From an uncultured Lachnospiraceae bacterium (lineage in GTDB: Bacteria > Bacillota > Clostridia > Lachnospirales > Lachnospiraceae): a stretch of DNA of 26,317 nt. Each line of letters begins with the position of its first letter. Positions within the stretch are counted from its first letter, which is position 1. The notes beneath the pieces were generated by a model. It saw nothing but the letters and a program-made list of their open reading frames with translations. It did not search any database and was not told the origin of the DNA. The DNA lies in assembly GCA_910578825.1 (NCBI GenBank), contig CAJTSB010000034.1, forward strand, positions 1-26,317, read 5' to 3'. A program made the translations under genes and the position numbers. Shown in pieces: positions 7,623 to 16,012 of the stretch.

Positions 7623-7664
7623 AAAAACGCCTGTCCCGTACAAAATAATTGTACGAAACAGACG
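7623..7664 (-). terminator. Intrinsic terminator / possible attenuator before vanG
   Basis: On the minus strand CGTCTGT pairs with ACAGGCG (one G-U) and CGTACAA with TTGTACG; the two bases between them can form U-G pairs, giving up to 16 bp around a TTATT loop, followed by five U. The C-A mismatch that appears on the plus strand shows it is tuned to minus-strand RNA. It ends about 127 nt before the vanG start, in the vanS-vanG gap. Confidence 0.7.
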
Positions 7665-7675
7665 CCTTTTTTGTT

Positions 7676-7722
7676 TTAATATTCCATTGCCCCTTCCCTA
7701 AGAATACTTTAAGAAAATCTTA
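7676..7722 (-). promoter_or_regulatory. Putative vanG promoter with VanR box
   Basis: On the minus strand TTCTTA occurs twice, 11 bp apart (TCTTA at 7714-7710 and 7703-7699). The second repeat would serve as the -35, with a 17-bp spacer to TATTAA at 7681-7676. The opposite strand of the same stretch reads TTAAGAAAATCTTA (7709-7722), which matches the motif upstream of vanR. A weak core promoter with direct repeats over the -35 fits activation by VanR. RNA started here would begin with the terminator-like hairpin. Confidence 0.4.
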
Positions 7723-7734
7723 TTTTAGTTCCTG

Positions 7735-7771
7735 AAAAATTTTGTAACCATTCAGCATGTTTGTTACAAAA
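7735..7771 (-). terminator. AT-rich hairpin directly after vanS
   Basis: TTTTGTAAC and GTTACAAAA (9-bp arms, 14-nt loop) begin 3 nt after the vanS stop and are followed on the minus strand by five T. This resembles a weak intrinsic terminator for the vanRS transcript. The core TGTAAC-N14-GTTACA also looks like an operator and recurs at 18665-18690. Confidence 0.5.
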
Positions 7772-7773
7772 CC

Positions 7774-8901
7774 CTACTCTCCTTTCGGCAGTTGCACCAC
7801 AAAACGCACCTGCTCTTTCTCACTCTCAGCAAAAATTTCCCCGCCGTGCAGCGTTACTATTTCTTTGGCAATGGCAAGTCCCAGCCCGGCGCCTCCGGTA
7901 TTAGAAGTACGAGCCTCATCCATGCGGTAAAATTTTTCAAAGATAGAAGAAAGCTTTTCTTTGGGAATCGTCCTGCCCTGATTCTGAAATTTAATCACAA
8001 CCTGTCTCGGCGCAATCTCTTCCAGAAAAATATGAATTTTCGTATTATCATAACTATAGGCAACTGCATTTTTAAGAATATTATTAAACACCCTCGCAAG
8101 TTTTATGGGATCTCCAAAAACCGTGACATTCTCGTCGCCATGTAATTCCACCTGGTTCCCTTTCTGGCTCAAAAGCGGATAGAATTCTTCCATCATCTGC
8201 AGTAACATGTAGTATAAATCAATCCTCTCTTTTTCCAGAACAATCTGTTGAATATTGTAACGTGTAATCTCAAAAAACTCATTGATAAGCCGTTCCAGAC
8301 GGTTTGCCTTTTCCAGTGTGATATGTACGTATTTCGCCTTCTGCTCCACGGGCATGTCCGGCGCCTCCTCCAACAGGCTGAGATAACCGATGACTGAAGT
8401 CAACGGCGTACGAATATCATGCGCAAGGTACATGACCAGATTGTTCTTGCGCTCCTCCGCAAGTTTTGCCTCTAGCTCACGCCGCTCCAATGTCTGCTGC
8501 AAAACATTTAATTTCTGTTCCATGGGCTCCATTTCCTGAGACAGAATAATCTCCTTATCTTCTCCCTGAATCAGCTTTTCCAGCCCTTCATCTATCTCAT
8601 TAAAATAACGCGTAAACCACGACAGGGAAAACCAGAACAACAGCAGGAAACAGAAAATCGCAGCAAGAATAATAAGCAGCGTCAGATTTTCCCGCAAACC
8701 ATACTGGTAAATATTTCTGGCGTCATAATAATCCAGATGGAACACCTTCTGCAGGAAAAATACAATCCAATCTCCCACACGCCCAAACCAGAAACGGCGG
8801 TACAACAGCAGGATAATGCCAAATGCCAGCACAATCATCCCCAGCGTGCGTAGAAAAACTTTCATTTTTAATTTAAAATATTTTGATCTTTTAGTTTTCA
8901 A
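7774..8901 (-). CDS. vanS: VanS sensor histidine kinase
   Basis: This membrane histidine kinase is paired with VanR. Two hydrophobic segments (about residues 18-33 and 73-90 from the start used here) flank a short extracytoplasmic loop of about 40 residues, as in VanS proteins. A HAMP-like/coiled linker follows, then the phosphoacceptor His in LAHDIRTPLTS (H161), the N-box NNILKNAVAYS, and G-boxes with GGAGLGLAIAKEIV. The start is uncertain because the gene overlaps vanR. A TTG at 8901 gives a family-like N-terminus (KTKRSKYFKLK), with GGGGAG 12 nt upstream; TTG at 8913, ATG at 8958 and ATG at 8865 are alternatives. The short sensor loop is usual for glycopeptide sensing, but the ligand cannot be told from sequence. 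Confidence 0.9.
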   Translation of the reverse strand: MKTKRSKYFKLKMKVFLRTLGMIVLAFGIILLLYRRFWFGRVGDWIVFFLQKVFHLDYYDARNIYQYGLRENLTLLIILAAIFCFLLLFWFSLSWFTRYFNEIDEGLEKLIQGEDKEIILSQEMEPMEQKLNVLQQTLERRELEAKLAEERKNNLVMYLAHDIRTPLTSVIGYLSLLEEAPDMPVEQKAKYVHITLEKANRLERLINEFFEITRYNIQQIVLEKERIDLYYMLLQMMEEFYPLLSQKGNQVELHGDENVTVFGDPIKLARVFNNILKNAVAYSYDNTKIHIFLEEIAPRQVVIKFQNQGRTIPKEKLSSIFEKFYRMDEARTSNTGGAGLGLAIAKEIVTLHGGEIFAESEKEQVRFVVQLPKGE

Positions 8902-9595
8902 TTTTGTAACCAACTCCCCAGATTGTCTTAATATATTTGGGCCGCTCCACCGAATCATTCATTTTTTCACGCAGGTGACGGATATGGACGGTAATCGTAT
9001 TATTGCTCTTGCTGTAATATTCATCCTGCCAGATTTCGTGAAATAATTCCTCCGAACTTACCACTTCGCCCTTGCGCTGGCAGAGTATTCTCAGAATAGA
9101 AAATTCCGTCGGTGTAAGGTTTAATTCTTTCTCGTCAAGCAAACACTCATGCGTCTTGATATTCATCACCAGTCCACCGTGAATAATCAAAGACGGGTCT
9201 TCGACTTCTGTATTCTGCACCTGATTATACCTCTTATAGCGCCGTAGCTGCGCCTTTACCCGCGCAACCAGTTCCAGCGGACGAAACGGCTTTGTGATAT
9301 AATCGTCTGCCCCCAGCATCAACCCGCGAATTTTATCTATCTCTTCATCCTTTGCCGTCAGCATGATAACCGGATAATTATATTTCTTACGAATTTCCTT
9401 ACACAACTCCAGCCCGTCAATTCCGGGCAGCATAATATCCAGAACCGCTATGTCAAAGACCTGCTCCTGAATCTTTTCCAAAGCGTCCTTTGACGTATAA
9501 CAGACATGCGTTTCAAATGCTTCACTCTCCAGATAAAACGCCACCAAATCGGCAATCTCTTTCTCATCATCTACAATTAAAATTTTATCGCTCAC
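8891..9595 (-). CDS. vanR: VanR response regulator, OmpR/PhoB family
   Basis: The receiver domain (about 1-115) has the acidic pair DD at 9-10, phosphoacceptor Asp53 in VLDIMLPG, and the switch Lys in TKPF. The C-terminal winged-helix DNA-binding domain (about 130-232) carries LTPTEFSILRILC and a GVGYKIEN end. At 234 aa it is standard length. The start is GTG with AGGAG 7 nt upstream. The 3' end overlaps vanS by about 11 nt. As a PhoB-type activator it should bind direct repeats; TCTTA repeats 11 bp apart are found upstream of this gene and of vanG. Its position as first gene with its kinase and the van genes makes VanR the best reading over a generic two-component regulator. Confidence 0.92.
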   Translation of the reverse strand: MSDKILIVDDEKEIADLVAFYLESEAFETHVCYTSKDALEKIQEQVFDIAVLDIMLPGIDGLELCKEIRKKYNYPVIMLTAKDEEIDKIRGLMLGADDYITKPFRPLELVARVKAQLRRYKRYNQVQNTEVEDPSLIIHGGLVMNIKTHECLLDEKELNLTPTEFSILRILCQRKGEVVSSEELFHEIWQDEYYSKSNNTITVHIRHLREKMNDSVERPKYIKTIWGVGYKIEN

Positions 9596-9683
9596 AGTTT
9601 TTCTCCTCTATTTCCCGATACTATAATCTCCCCGATACAAACACTAAGGCGTCCTCCCACTTCGTGGATCCTCCTTAGGACAT

Positions 9684-9750
9684 ATAATACCATAGATTCT
9701 TCCTAAATTGCTCATTTATTTCCTGCTTTAATATTAAGATTTTCCTAAGA
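9684..9750 (-). promoter_or_regulatory. Putative vanR promoter with VanR box
   Basis: On the minus strand TTCTTAGGAAAATCTTA (9751-9735) holds TCTTA twice, 11 bp apart, and the 14-bp motif TTAGGAAAATCTTA. Downstream, an extended -10, TGGTATTAT (TATTAT at 9689-9684), lies about 45 bp away with no good -35, as expected for an activated promoter. The leader between it and vanR contains CCTAAGG and CCAC-GAA-GTGG stem sequences. Confidence 0.4.
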
Positions 9751-9762
9751 AAAAATATACAG

Positions 9763-9791
9763 TTGCCCGAATCCATAAAAACGCTTATAAT
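9763..9791 (+). promoter_or_regulatory. iorA promoter
   Basis: TTGCCC (9763-9768), a 17-bp spacer and a perfect TATAAT (9786-9791) form a good sigma-A promoter 32 nt before the iorA start. The TTG of the -35 also looks like a start codon for a longer iorA, but this is explained by the promoter. The -35 is only 12 bp from the VanR box upstream of vanR. Confidence 0.75.
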
Positions 9792-9822
9792 CGTATTTAT
9801 GAATACAAAAGGAGTTGATTCC

Positions 9823-11619
9823 ATGAAAAAGGAATATGTGATGGGGAACGGCGCAATTGCCCTCGGCGCGCTGGCGGCAGGCGTTAACCTGGTGTCCGGC
9901 TACCCGGGGACCCCTTCCTCAGAGATAATTGAAACCATCCGTAAATACAAACAGGGTGACATTCATGTAGAATGGTCGGTCAATGAAAAAGCCGCCATGG
10001 AGGTTGCTGCAAGCGCCTCCTACACTGGTGCTAGAACGCTTGTCACCATGAAACAGGTCGGACTCAACGTTGCCTCGGATCCCTTAATGTCGCTGGCATA
10101 TGTAGGCGTAAAAGGCGGTATGGTAATTGTTTCCGCAGACGACCCCGGCCCCATTTCGTCCCAGACAGAGCAGGACACAAGAATATTTGCAAGTTTCTGC
10201 CGGATTCCCGTATTTGATCCTTCGTCACCGGAAGAAGCATTCTCCATGATACAGGATGCCTTCGACTATTCGGAAAAATACAAGACCCCGGTACTTTTCC
10301 GCCCTACCACGAGAATATGCCACGCATATGCCTCCATTGAAATAACAGAAAATACCAGTCCAAGGCAATATGAAGGATTTGTAAAAGATTCCAAAAAATG
10401 GGTGATTTTTCCACGTCTTTCCTTTTTGAATCACGCCATGATTGAAAAACGAAACCCGGAAATCGGAAATGATTTCTCTACATACGAAAAAAACATAATG
10501 ACCGGAACCGGAAAAAAGGCGGTATTTACCGGAGGCATCAGTTATTCCTATGTAAAAGAATATTTAAAGGACTATCCCGACGTCAAACTATGCAAGATTT
10601 CCACCCCTTACCCATTTCCGGAACAATTTGCCCTGAAATGCCTGCAAGGCGTAGACGAAGTGTTATGTGTCGAGGAATTAAGCCCGTTTCTCGAATCGGA
10701 ACTGTTAAAAATTGCAGGCAGCCACAACCTGCCAATCAAAATATATGGTAAAATAACCGGCCATGTTCCCACCAGCGGGGAGAATTCTGCCGATTCCGTT
10801 GCCGGAATCCTAAGTAATTTTCTGGGAACTTTCCCGAAAAATTCCGGCATTGATTGCTCCGACGCGCCGGCCTGTCCTATGCGGCCGCCCGTCCTCTGTG
10901 CCGGATGCCCGCATAGAGCCTCTTTCTATGCAGTAAAAAAGGCAATGGAAGGACAGAAAAGCTATTTTTGCGGGGATATCGGCTGTTACACACTCGGAAA
11001 CGCCATGCCGCTTGACATGGTGGATACCTGCCTGTGCATGGGCGCAGGAATTACAATGGCGCAGGGATTCCATTGGACAGATCCCGACAGCACCTGTTTT
11101 GCGTTTGTCGGCGACTCCACGTTCTTTGCCTCCGGCATGACCGGAGTTGTAAACGCCATTTACAATGAGGCAGATATGATACTCTGCGTGCTGGATAACT
11201 CCACAACTGCCATGACCGGACACCAGCCGCATCCCGGAACCGGAACGAACATGATGGGACATATCGTTGATAAAGTTTCCATAGAGAAAATTTTGCAGGG
11301 AATGGGCGTCGCCAAAATTGTGACCGTAGACCCGTTACATCTTGAGGCAAGCATCCAGGCGGTGAAGGAATGCGCCGCCAGCAAAGGCGTAAAAGCAATT
11401 ATTTTCAAATCTCCATGCATTGCCATCAGCAAGCCGGAAAAGAAGATGCAGGTTTCCGACGCATGCATACAATGTAAAAAATGCATCCGCGAAATCGGCT
11501 GTCCCGCTCTTATCACCGTGGATGGAAAAGTATGTATTGACAAAGGGCTTTGTACCGGATGCGGACTTTGCAGCCAGATTTGCCCGGTAAATGCGATTGG
11601 AGGTGACTGCTATGAATAA
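9823..11619 (+). CDS. iorA: Indolepyruvate ferredoxin oxidoreductase, alpha subunit
   Basis: This thiamine-diphosphate enzyme oxidatively decarboxylates aryl-pyruvates (from Trp, Phe, Tyr) to aryl-acetyl-CoA, passing electrons to ferredoxin. The N-terminal pyrimidine-binding part starts with GNGAIALGALAAG and has SGYPGTPSSE. The TPP-binding region is at GDSTFFASGMTGVVNA and the following DNSTTAMTGHQ. The C-terminus carries two 4Fe-4S clusters: Cys548/551/554/560 and Cys577/580/583/587. The start at 9823 has AAGGAG 8 nt upstream and gives 598 aa. It is the first gene of iorA-iorB-paaK, with its own promoter. The gene overlaps iorB by 8 nt. Identification is firm; aryl preference is not visible. 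Confidence 0.95.
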   Translation: MKKEYVMGNGAIALGALAAGVNLVSGYPGTPSSEIIETIRKYKQGDIHVEWSVNEKAAMEVAASASYTGARTLVTMKQVGLNVASDPLMSLAYVGVKGGMVIVSADDPGPISSQTEQDTRIFASFCRIPVFDPSSPEEAFSMIQDAFDYSEKYKTPVLFRPTTRICHAYASIEITENTSPRQYEGFVKDSKKWVIFPRLSFLNHAMIEKRNPEIGNDFSTYEKNIMTGTGKKAVFTGGISYSYVKEYLKDYPDVKLCKISTPYPFPEQFALKCLQGVDEVLCVEELSPFLESELLKIAGSHNLPIKIYGKITGHVPTSGENSADSVAGILSNFLGTFPKNSGIDCSDAPACPMRPPVLCAGCPHRASFYAVKKAMEGQKSYFCGDIGCYTLGNAMPLDMVDTCLCMGAGITMAQGFHWTDPDSTCFAFVGDSTFFASGMTGVVNAIYNEADMILCVLDNSTTAMTGHQPHPGTGTNMMGHIVDKVSIEKILQGMGVAKIVTVDPLHLEASIQAVKECAASKGVKAIIFKSPCIAISKPEKKMQVSDACIQCKKCIREIGCPALITVDGKVCIDKGLCTGCGLCSQICPVNAIGGDCYE

Positions 11620-12205
11620 AGATATCTTAGTTTGTGGGGTAGGCGGACAGGGAACGGTTCTGGCCTCAAAACTGATTGCTTCCGCCGCCATGAATCTCGG
11701 AAACACCGTCCATTCTGCAGAAACAATTGGCATGGCACAGCGCGGCGGCTCCGTGATCAGCCATATCCGCATCGGAACACAGGCTTACTCCCCATTGATT
11801 CCGGGCGGCAGCGCAGATGTAATTCTTGCCTTTGAGCCTGCAGAGGCGGTTCGGAATCTTTCTTATCTCAAAAAGGACGGCGTTGTGATTGTAAACAGTA
11901 CCCCGGTGAAACCTGTAACCGAATCCCTAAATGACACCGGATATGACGGCGTCGATATGATTTCCTATCTGCAAACCAAATGCGAATGCATCGTTGTCGA
12001 TGCCGAAAAGCTCTGTTCCCGGTTTGGCAGCACCCGCTATTTCAATGTGGCAATCCTCGGCGTCGCCACAGGAACCGGAAGACTCGGACTTGATAGCGAA
12101 ACTCTTTTAAAGGAAATCGAAATGCGCGTGCCCGCAAAGTTTGCAGACATTAATCAAGCTGCATTTATGGCAGGAGTAGAATTTAGTAACACTGATAAAA
12201 TGTAG
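11612..12205 (+). CDS. iorB: Indolepyruvate ferredoxin oxidoreductase, beta subunit
   Basis: The small (gamma-type) subunit of the aryl-pyruvate oxidoreductase, involved in CoA handling and holoenzyme assembly. It starts with DILVCGVGGQGTVLASKL and continues with SAETIGMAQRGGSVISHIR, both typical of IorB and related 2-oxoacid oxidoreductase gamma subunits. The ATG at 11612 overlaps the iorA stop (ATGAATAA) and has GGAGGT 7 nt upstream, so the two subunits are translationally coupled. The protein has 197 aa, a normal length. An in-frame start at 11591 lacks support. Confidence 0.95.
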   Translation: MNKDILVCGVGGQGTVLASKLIASAAMNLGNTVHSAETIGMAQRGGSVISHIRIGTQAYSPLIPGGSADVILAFEPAEAVRNLSYLKKDGVVIVNSTPVKPVTESLNDTGYDGVDMISYLQTKCECIVVDAEKLCSRFGSTRYFNVAILGVATGTGRLGLDSETLLKEIEMRVPAKFADINQAAFMAGVEFSNTDKM

Positions 12206-12278
12206 ACACCGTTGTCTGCATGGCAGCATATACAACGAATAGAAACGCAGTTGTCGATAGAAAGGACGCTTAATCATT

Positions 12279-13526
12279 ATGATATTAAACCATACGCAGC
12301 AAAAACAGGTAGATGCTCAGATAAAGAGGCTCATCCATTCAGAGAGTTATTATGGCAACATTTACCGCGAACAGGGGATTACCGGCATAAGCAGCCAAGA
12401 GGACTTTGAAAACCTGCCGTTTTCCAGCAAGGATGATCTGAGAAATGCCTATCCGCTTGGCATACAGGCAGTCCCGGAAGAAGATGTCGTGCGCATCCAC
12501 TCTTCTTCCGGGACAACCGGAAAACCGGTGATTATCCCTTACACCGCCAAAGACGTGGACGACTGGGCGATTATGTTTGCAAGATGTTATGAGACTGCCG
12601 GAATCACCAGCAAAGACCGGATTCAGATTACGCCCGGATATGGCTTATGGACAGCCGGAATCGGATTTCAGGCAGGCTGTGAAAAACTGGGCGCCATGTG
12701 CATCCCCATGGGACCGGGCAACACCGACAAACAGCTTCAGATGATGATGGATTTAAAGAGTACGGTTATCACCGCTACCTCCTCCTATGCCCTTCTCCTC
12801 TCCGAGGAAATCAACAAACGCGACATCAAGGACAAAATCTGCCTCAAAAAAGGCGTATTTGGCTCTGAGCGTTGGAGTGAAAAGATGCGCAATACCATTA
12901 AGGAAAACCTGAATATTGAACTCTATGATATTTATGGGCTTACGGAAATCTACGGGCCGGGCATCGGCATCAACTGTGAATATGAGACGGGAATGCATTA
13001 CTGGGACGATTACATTTACATTGAAATCATAGACCCCAAAACCGGAAAACCTGTGCCGGACGGTGAAGAAGGCGAGATCGTCATTACCACGCTGGTAAAA
13101 GAAGGCGCTCCGCTCCTTCGTTTCCGCACGCACGATATTTCACGGATTATCCCCGGCGAGTGCCCCTGTGGAAGCACCTATCCACGCCTTGACATTATCA
13201 AAGGGCGCAGCGACGATATGTTCAAAGTCCACGGCGTCAACATGTTCCCCAGTCAGATTGAGGATCTGCTGCAGCTGGTAGACGGTGCGTCGAGCGAATA
13301 CAATGTCACGATTGCGCATGATGAATCCAGAAACAAAGATATTATGATTGTAACTGTTGAGGTAGAAGGCCGCGTAGATTTTGAGGGGGCTGCGGCAAAG
13401 ATTCAGAATTTATTCAAGTCACGCATCGGCGTCACTCCTAAGATTACGGTTGTCCCGGTGGGAACGCTCCCGAGAAGTGAGAAAAAGACGAAACGTGTCA
13501 CCGATTACCGATTTGACAATCCGTAA
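12279..13526 (+). CDS. paaK: Phenylacetate-CoA ligase family (PaaK), aryl-acetate:CoA ligase
   Basis: An ANL-family adenylate-forming enzyme. The P-loop-like motif SSSGTTGKPVIIPY, the YGLTEIYGPGIG motif, the LLRFRTHDISRI region and the C-terminal GRSDDMFKVHGVNMFP motif define PaaK, with a final LPRSEKKTKR segment carrying the likely catalytic Lys. It has 415 aa, slightly short but complete. Its place 74 nt after iorAB suggests it handles the same aryl-acetyl-CoA: in fermenting anaerobes it may run toward aryl-acetate and ATP, though direction is an inference. An AAAGGA lies 12 nt before the ATG, which is rather far. The last 22 nt overlap the end of the convergent methylase gene. Confidence 0.92.
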   Translation: MILNHTQQKQVDAQIKRLIHSESYYGNIYREQGITGISSQEDFENLPFSSKDDLRNAYPLGIQAVPEEDVVRIHSSSGTTGKPVIIPYTAKDVDDWAIMFARCYETAGITSKDRIQITPGYGLWTAGIGFQAGCEKLGAMCIPMGPGNTDKQLQMMMDLKSTVITATSSYALLLSEEINKRDIKDKICLKKGVFGSERWSEKMRNTIKENLNIELYDIYGLTEIYGPGIGINCEYETGMHYWDDYIYIEIIDPKTGKPVPDGEEGEIVITTLVKEGAPLLRFRTHDISRIIPGECPCGSTYPRLDIIKGRSDDMFKVHGVNMFPSQIEDLLQLVDGASSEYNVTIAHDESRNKDIMIVTVEVEGRVDFEGAAAKIQNLFKSRIGVTPKITVVPVGTLPRSEKKTKRVTDYRFDNP

Positions 13527-14638
13527 AACTTACTGTAATCATTTGTTCCAATATCAGAAACTTTTTTGAGGGCGCCCTTGATCTGCGGCGCCCTTCTCTC
13601 ATATACGGCGATAAGTTCTGCAACTTCCGACAGCTCAATGCGTTCTTTTTTCTCCGCATAAAGCGCAAGAAAAAGGCAGAGCATATTTGTCTTTGCCATC
13701 CCGTAAATCAGGCATTTTCTAAAGCTGTAATCTTCATAAATATCCAAAAAATTTGTATGAAGATAATACTCAAAATAACGATTCAAAAGTTTATCAAGTA
13801 ACAGAAACTTCTGAGATAACTCCCGCTGTAAATCTGCATATGTTTGCTCTGCGGTCTTCACATCCAGTCTCCCAAAACGATAGAATTTCCGAAAATAGTC
13901 TCTGCATAATCTATATAAAACAGGGGAGACGACCCTGAGGTTCGGATGATAAAATCCATCCAACAATAATCTGTCCAGAAATTTCAAATCCATCAATAAA
14001 TGCTCAACAGAATGATAAGTCAATGGACTCGGAAATTCTGTCCTGCCCTCTTTCCCTGCAAGGCAGGCGTTCCCTGCATCACGCCCATATATAAGAATTG
14101 CCATACTGTCATACCTCATGCCCTCTCTGAGCATCTGCGTCAGTTCACTCCTGGATTGCAAGAGATAATTAAGAAATTCCTCATCGTCATTGGTCGTGTT
14201 GACTTCATAGCTAACCTCCCCCTCCATCACCCTGTAAGCAAACGGCTCCTCATGGTTTAAAGATTCCAGAAAAAGATTTACCGCCTCCGGACAGGCGAGA
14301 TAAAGCGTTTCCTCACAGAAAAAGCCCAGATGATATAACTGCCGTGGAAACTGTGCACACACGGCAGGCATATATTCTGAGCCACGTTTTTTCTGTATAC
14401 TGCAGAGACGATCGCCATCCCAAAACGGGCACCGATAGCGAAAGCTCCGAAAAGACGCTGTTTCTTCATTTCTTTTTAACATCCATCTGAGCTTTGCGCC
14501 AAAAAGGCCCTTCTCGTTCAGATATTTCATATATACTTCATAATCAACTGGAATCTTCCATCCCATACAGCAATTCACCGGGCACCCGGCGCCAATGCAC
14601 GTAAATTCATCAAAAAAAGAAATCCGCCTGATCTGCAT
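13505..14638 (-). CDS. FliB-like lysine-N-methylase family protein
   Basis: The protein (377 aa) belongs to the flagellin lysine-N-methylase (FliB) family. The N-terminal cysteine cluster CIGAGCPVNCCMGW (C14, C19, C23, C24) and further cysteines at about 70, 79, 94, 108 and 116 (CPFWDGDRLC, PAVCAQFPR, LACPEA) suggest metal or Fe-S binding. The C-terminal two-thirds is helical with no other motif I recognise. The start at 14638 (ATG) has GGAGG 9 nt upstream; a GTG at 14647 sits on top of that site. No flagellar gene is in the window, and such proteins are common in non-flagellated gut Firmicutes, so the substrate may not be flagellin. It lies 50 nt after purD and may be co-transcribed. Confidence 0.8.
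   Translation of the reverse strand: MQIRRISFFDEFTCIGAGCPVNCCMGWKIPVDYEVYMKYLNEKGLFGAKLRWMLKRNEETASFRSFRYRCPFWDGDRLCSIQKKRGSEYMPAVCAQFPRQLYHLGFFCEETLYLACPEAVNLFLESLNHEEPFAYRVMEGEVSYEVNTTNDDEEFLNYLLQSRSELTQMLREGMRYDSMAILIYGRDAGNACLAGKEGRTEFPSPLTYHSVEHLLMDLKFLDRLLLDGFYHPNLRVVSPVLYRLCRDYFRKFYRFGRLDVKTAEQTYADLQRELSQKFLLLDKLLNRYFEYYLHTNFLDIYEDYSFRKCLIYGMAKTNMLCLFLALYAEKKERIELSEVAELIAVYERRAPQIKGALKKVSDIGTNDYSKFYGLSNR
13570..13593 (+). terminator. GC-rich hairpin downstream of paaK
   Basis: GGGCGCC (13570-13576) and GGCGCCC (13587-13593) form a perfect 7-bp stem, 44 nt after the paaK stop and inside the convergent methylase gene. The following bases (TTCTCTC) make a poor U-tract, so it may only slow or weakly end transcription. 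Confidence 0.3.
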
Positions 14639-14688
14639 TGCCAGCACCCTCCGCTTTGTTTTTCTCAGCCTGATTTACATATTTTCAC

Positions 14689-15960
14689 TCAGACTTCGTC
14701 AATTGCCTTTCCGATATCATGACGCATATATTTATTATCAAAGGATACCCACTCTGTTGCCTGGTAAGCATTGGCGCGCGCCTCTTTCAAATCGGCTCCT
14801 TTGGCCGTAATACCAAGAACGCGTCCTCCGTTTGTAACGATTTTCCCATCCTTTAAGGCTGTTCCTGCATGGAAACAGTAATAGCCTTCTTCCTCGTCAA
14901 ATTTATCCATGCCTTTGATTTCAAACCCTTTCTCATAGGAGACAGGATAACCTTCCGATGCCAGCACTACACAGACTGCTGCGTTATCTTCAAACTGCAA
15001 ATCTATCTCGTCTAATTTTCCCGCCACACAGGCCTCCATGACCTCTATCATATCATTTTTCATACGCGGCAATACGACCTGCGCCTCAGGATCGCCAAAA
15101 CGTGCGTTGTATTCCAATACCTTCGGTCCTTCCTCCGTCAGCATCAGACCAAAGAAGATAATTCCAACGAAGGGGCGTCCCTCTGCCGCCATAGAATCCA
15201 CGGTCGCCTGATAGATATATTTCTTACAGAACTCATCCACTTCCTGGGTATAGAACGGACTGGGAGAAAACGTCCCCATTCCTCCGGTATTCAAGCCCTG
15301 GTCTCCGTCTTTTGCGCGCTTATGATCCTGTGCGGAAGACATAATCTTGATCGTCTTTCCATCCACGAACGACAGCACCGATACTTCGCGACCTGTCATA
15401 AATTCTTCCACTACCATATGATTTCCGGCAGATCCGAATTTCTTATCCTCCATAATCTCCCTGACTCCGGCTTTCGCCTCCTCAAGCGTCTTACAGATCA
15501 ATACGCCTTTTCCCAATGCAAGTCCGTCTGCTTTCAGTACAATCGGCATCTTCGCATGTTCCAGATATTCCAACGCCTTTTTCGGGTCGTCAAATGTCTC
15601 ATATGCGGCTGTGGGAATGTCGTATTTTTTCATCAAATCTTTGGAAAACGCCTTGCTGCCCTCCAGAATTGCCGCATTCTTTCTCGGACCAAACACCTTC
15701 AATCCTGCTTCCTCAAATGCGTCTACCACGCCGCCCACCAATGGGTCGTCCATACCGATAATCGTAAAATCAATTTCCTTTTCTTTGGCAAAGGACACTA
15801 GATTGTCAAATTCCATCGCTCCAATCGGCACGCATTCTGCAATCTGTCCGATTCCGGCATTTCCCGGCGCGCAATAAATCTTCTCTACTTTAGGGCTTTT
15901 TGCCGCGCTCATGGCAATTGCATGTTCACGCCCGCCGCTCCCTACAATCAATACTTTCAT
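14689..15960 (-). CDS. purD: Phosphoribosylamine-glycine ligase
   Basis: PurD catalyses the second step of purine synthesis: phosphoribosylamine + glycine + ATP to GAR. This ATP-grasp enzyme starts with KVLIVGSGGREHAIA, the diagnostic N-terminus. It also has KADGLALGKGV, the HKRAKDGDQGLNTGGMGTFSP segment (in two parts HKRAKDGDQG and NTGGMGTFSP), and EYNARFGDPEAQV with metal-binding residues. The length of 423 aa is normal and the start ATG fits the family. It is the last purine gene of purE-M-N-D, 52 nt after purN. Confidence 0.97.
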   Translation of the reverse strand: MKVLIVGSGGREHAIAMSAAKSPKVEKIYCAPGNAGIGQIAECVPIGAMEFDNLVSFAKEKEIDFTIIGMDDPLVGGVVDAFEEAGLKVFGPRKNAAILEGSKAFSKDLMKKYDIPTAAYETFDDPKKALEYLEHAKMPIVLKADGLALGKGVLICKTLEEAKAGVREIMEDKKFGSAGNHMVVEEFMTGREVSVLSFVDGKTIKIMSSAQDHKRAKDGDQGLNTGGMGTFSPSPFYTQEVDEFCKKYIYQATVDSMAAEGRPFVGIIFFGLMLTEEGPKVLEYNARFGDPEAQVVLPRMKNDMIEVMEACVAGKLDEIDLQFEDNAAVCVVLASEGYPVSYEKGFEIKGMDKFDEEEGYYCFHAGTALKDGKIVTNGGRVLGITAKGADLKEARANAYQATEWVSFDNKYMRHDIGKAIDEV

Positions 15961-16012
15961 TCTGTTCTCCTTTCCCCTGCAACTTCTGTAAACATCTTTT
16001 TCTCATTTCGTT

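Noticed and set aside
9763..9822. N-terminal extension of iorA from TTG
   Set aside because: This stretch is the promoter (TTGCCC-N17-TATAAT), and ATG at 9823 has a well-spaced AAGGAG.
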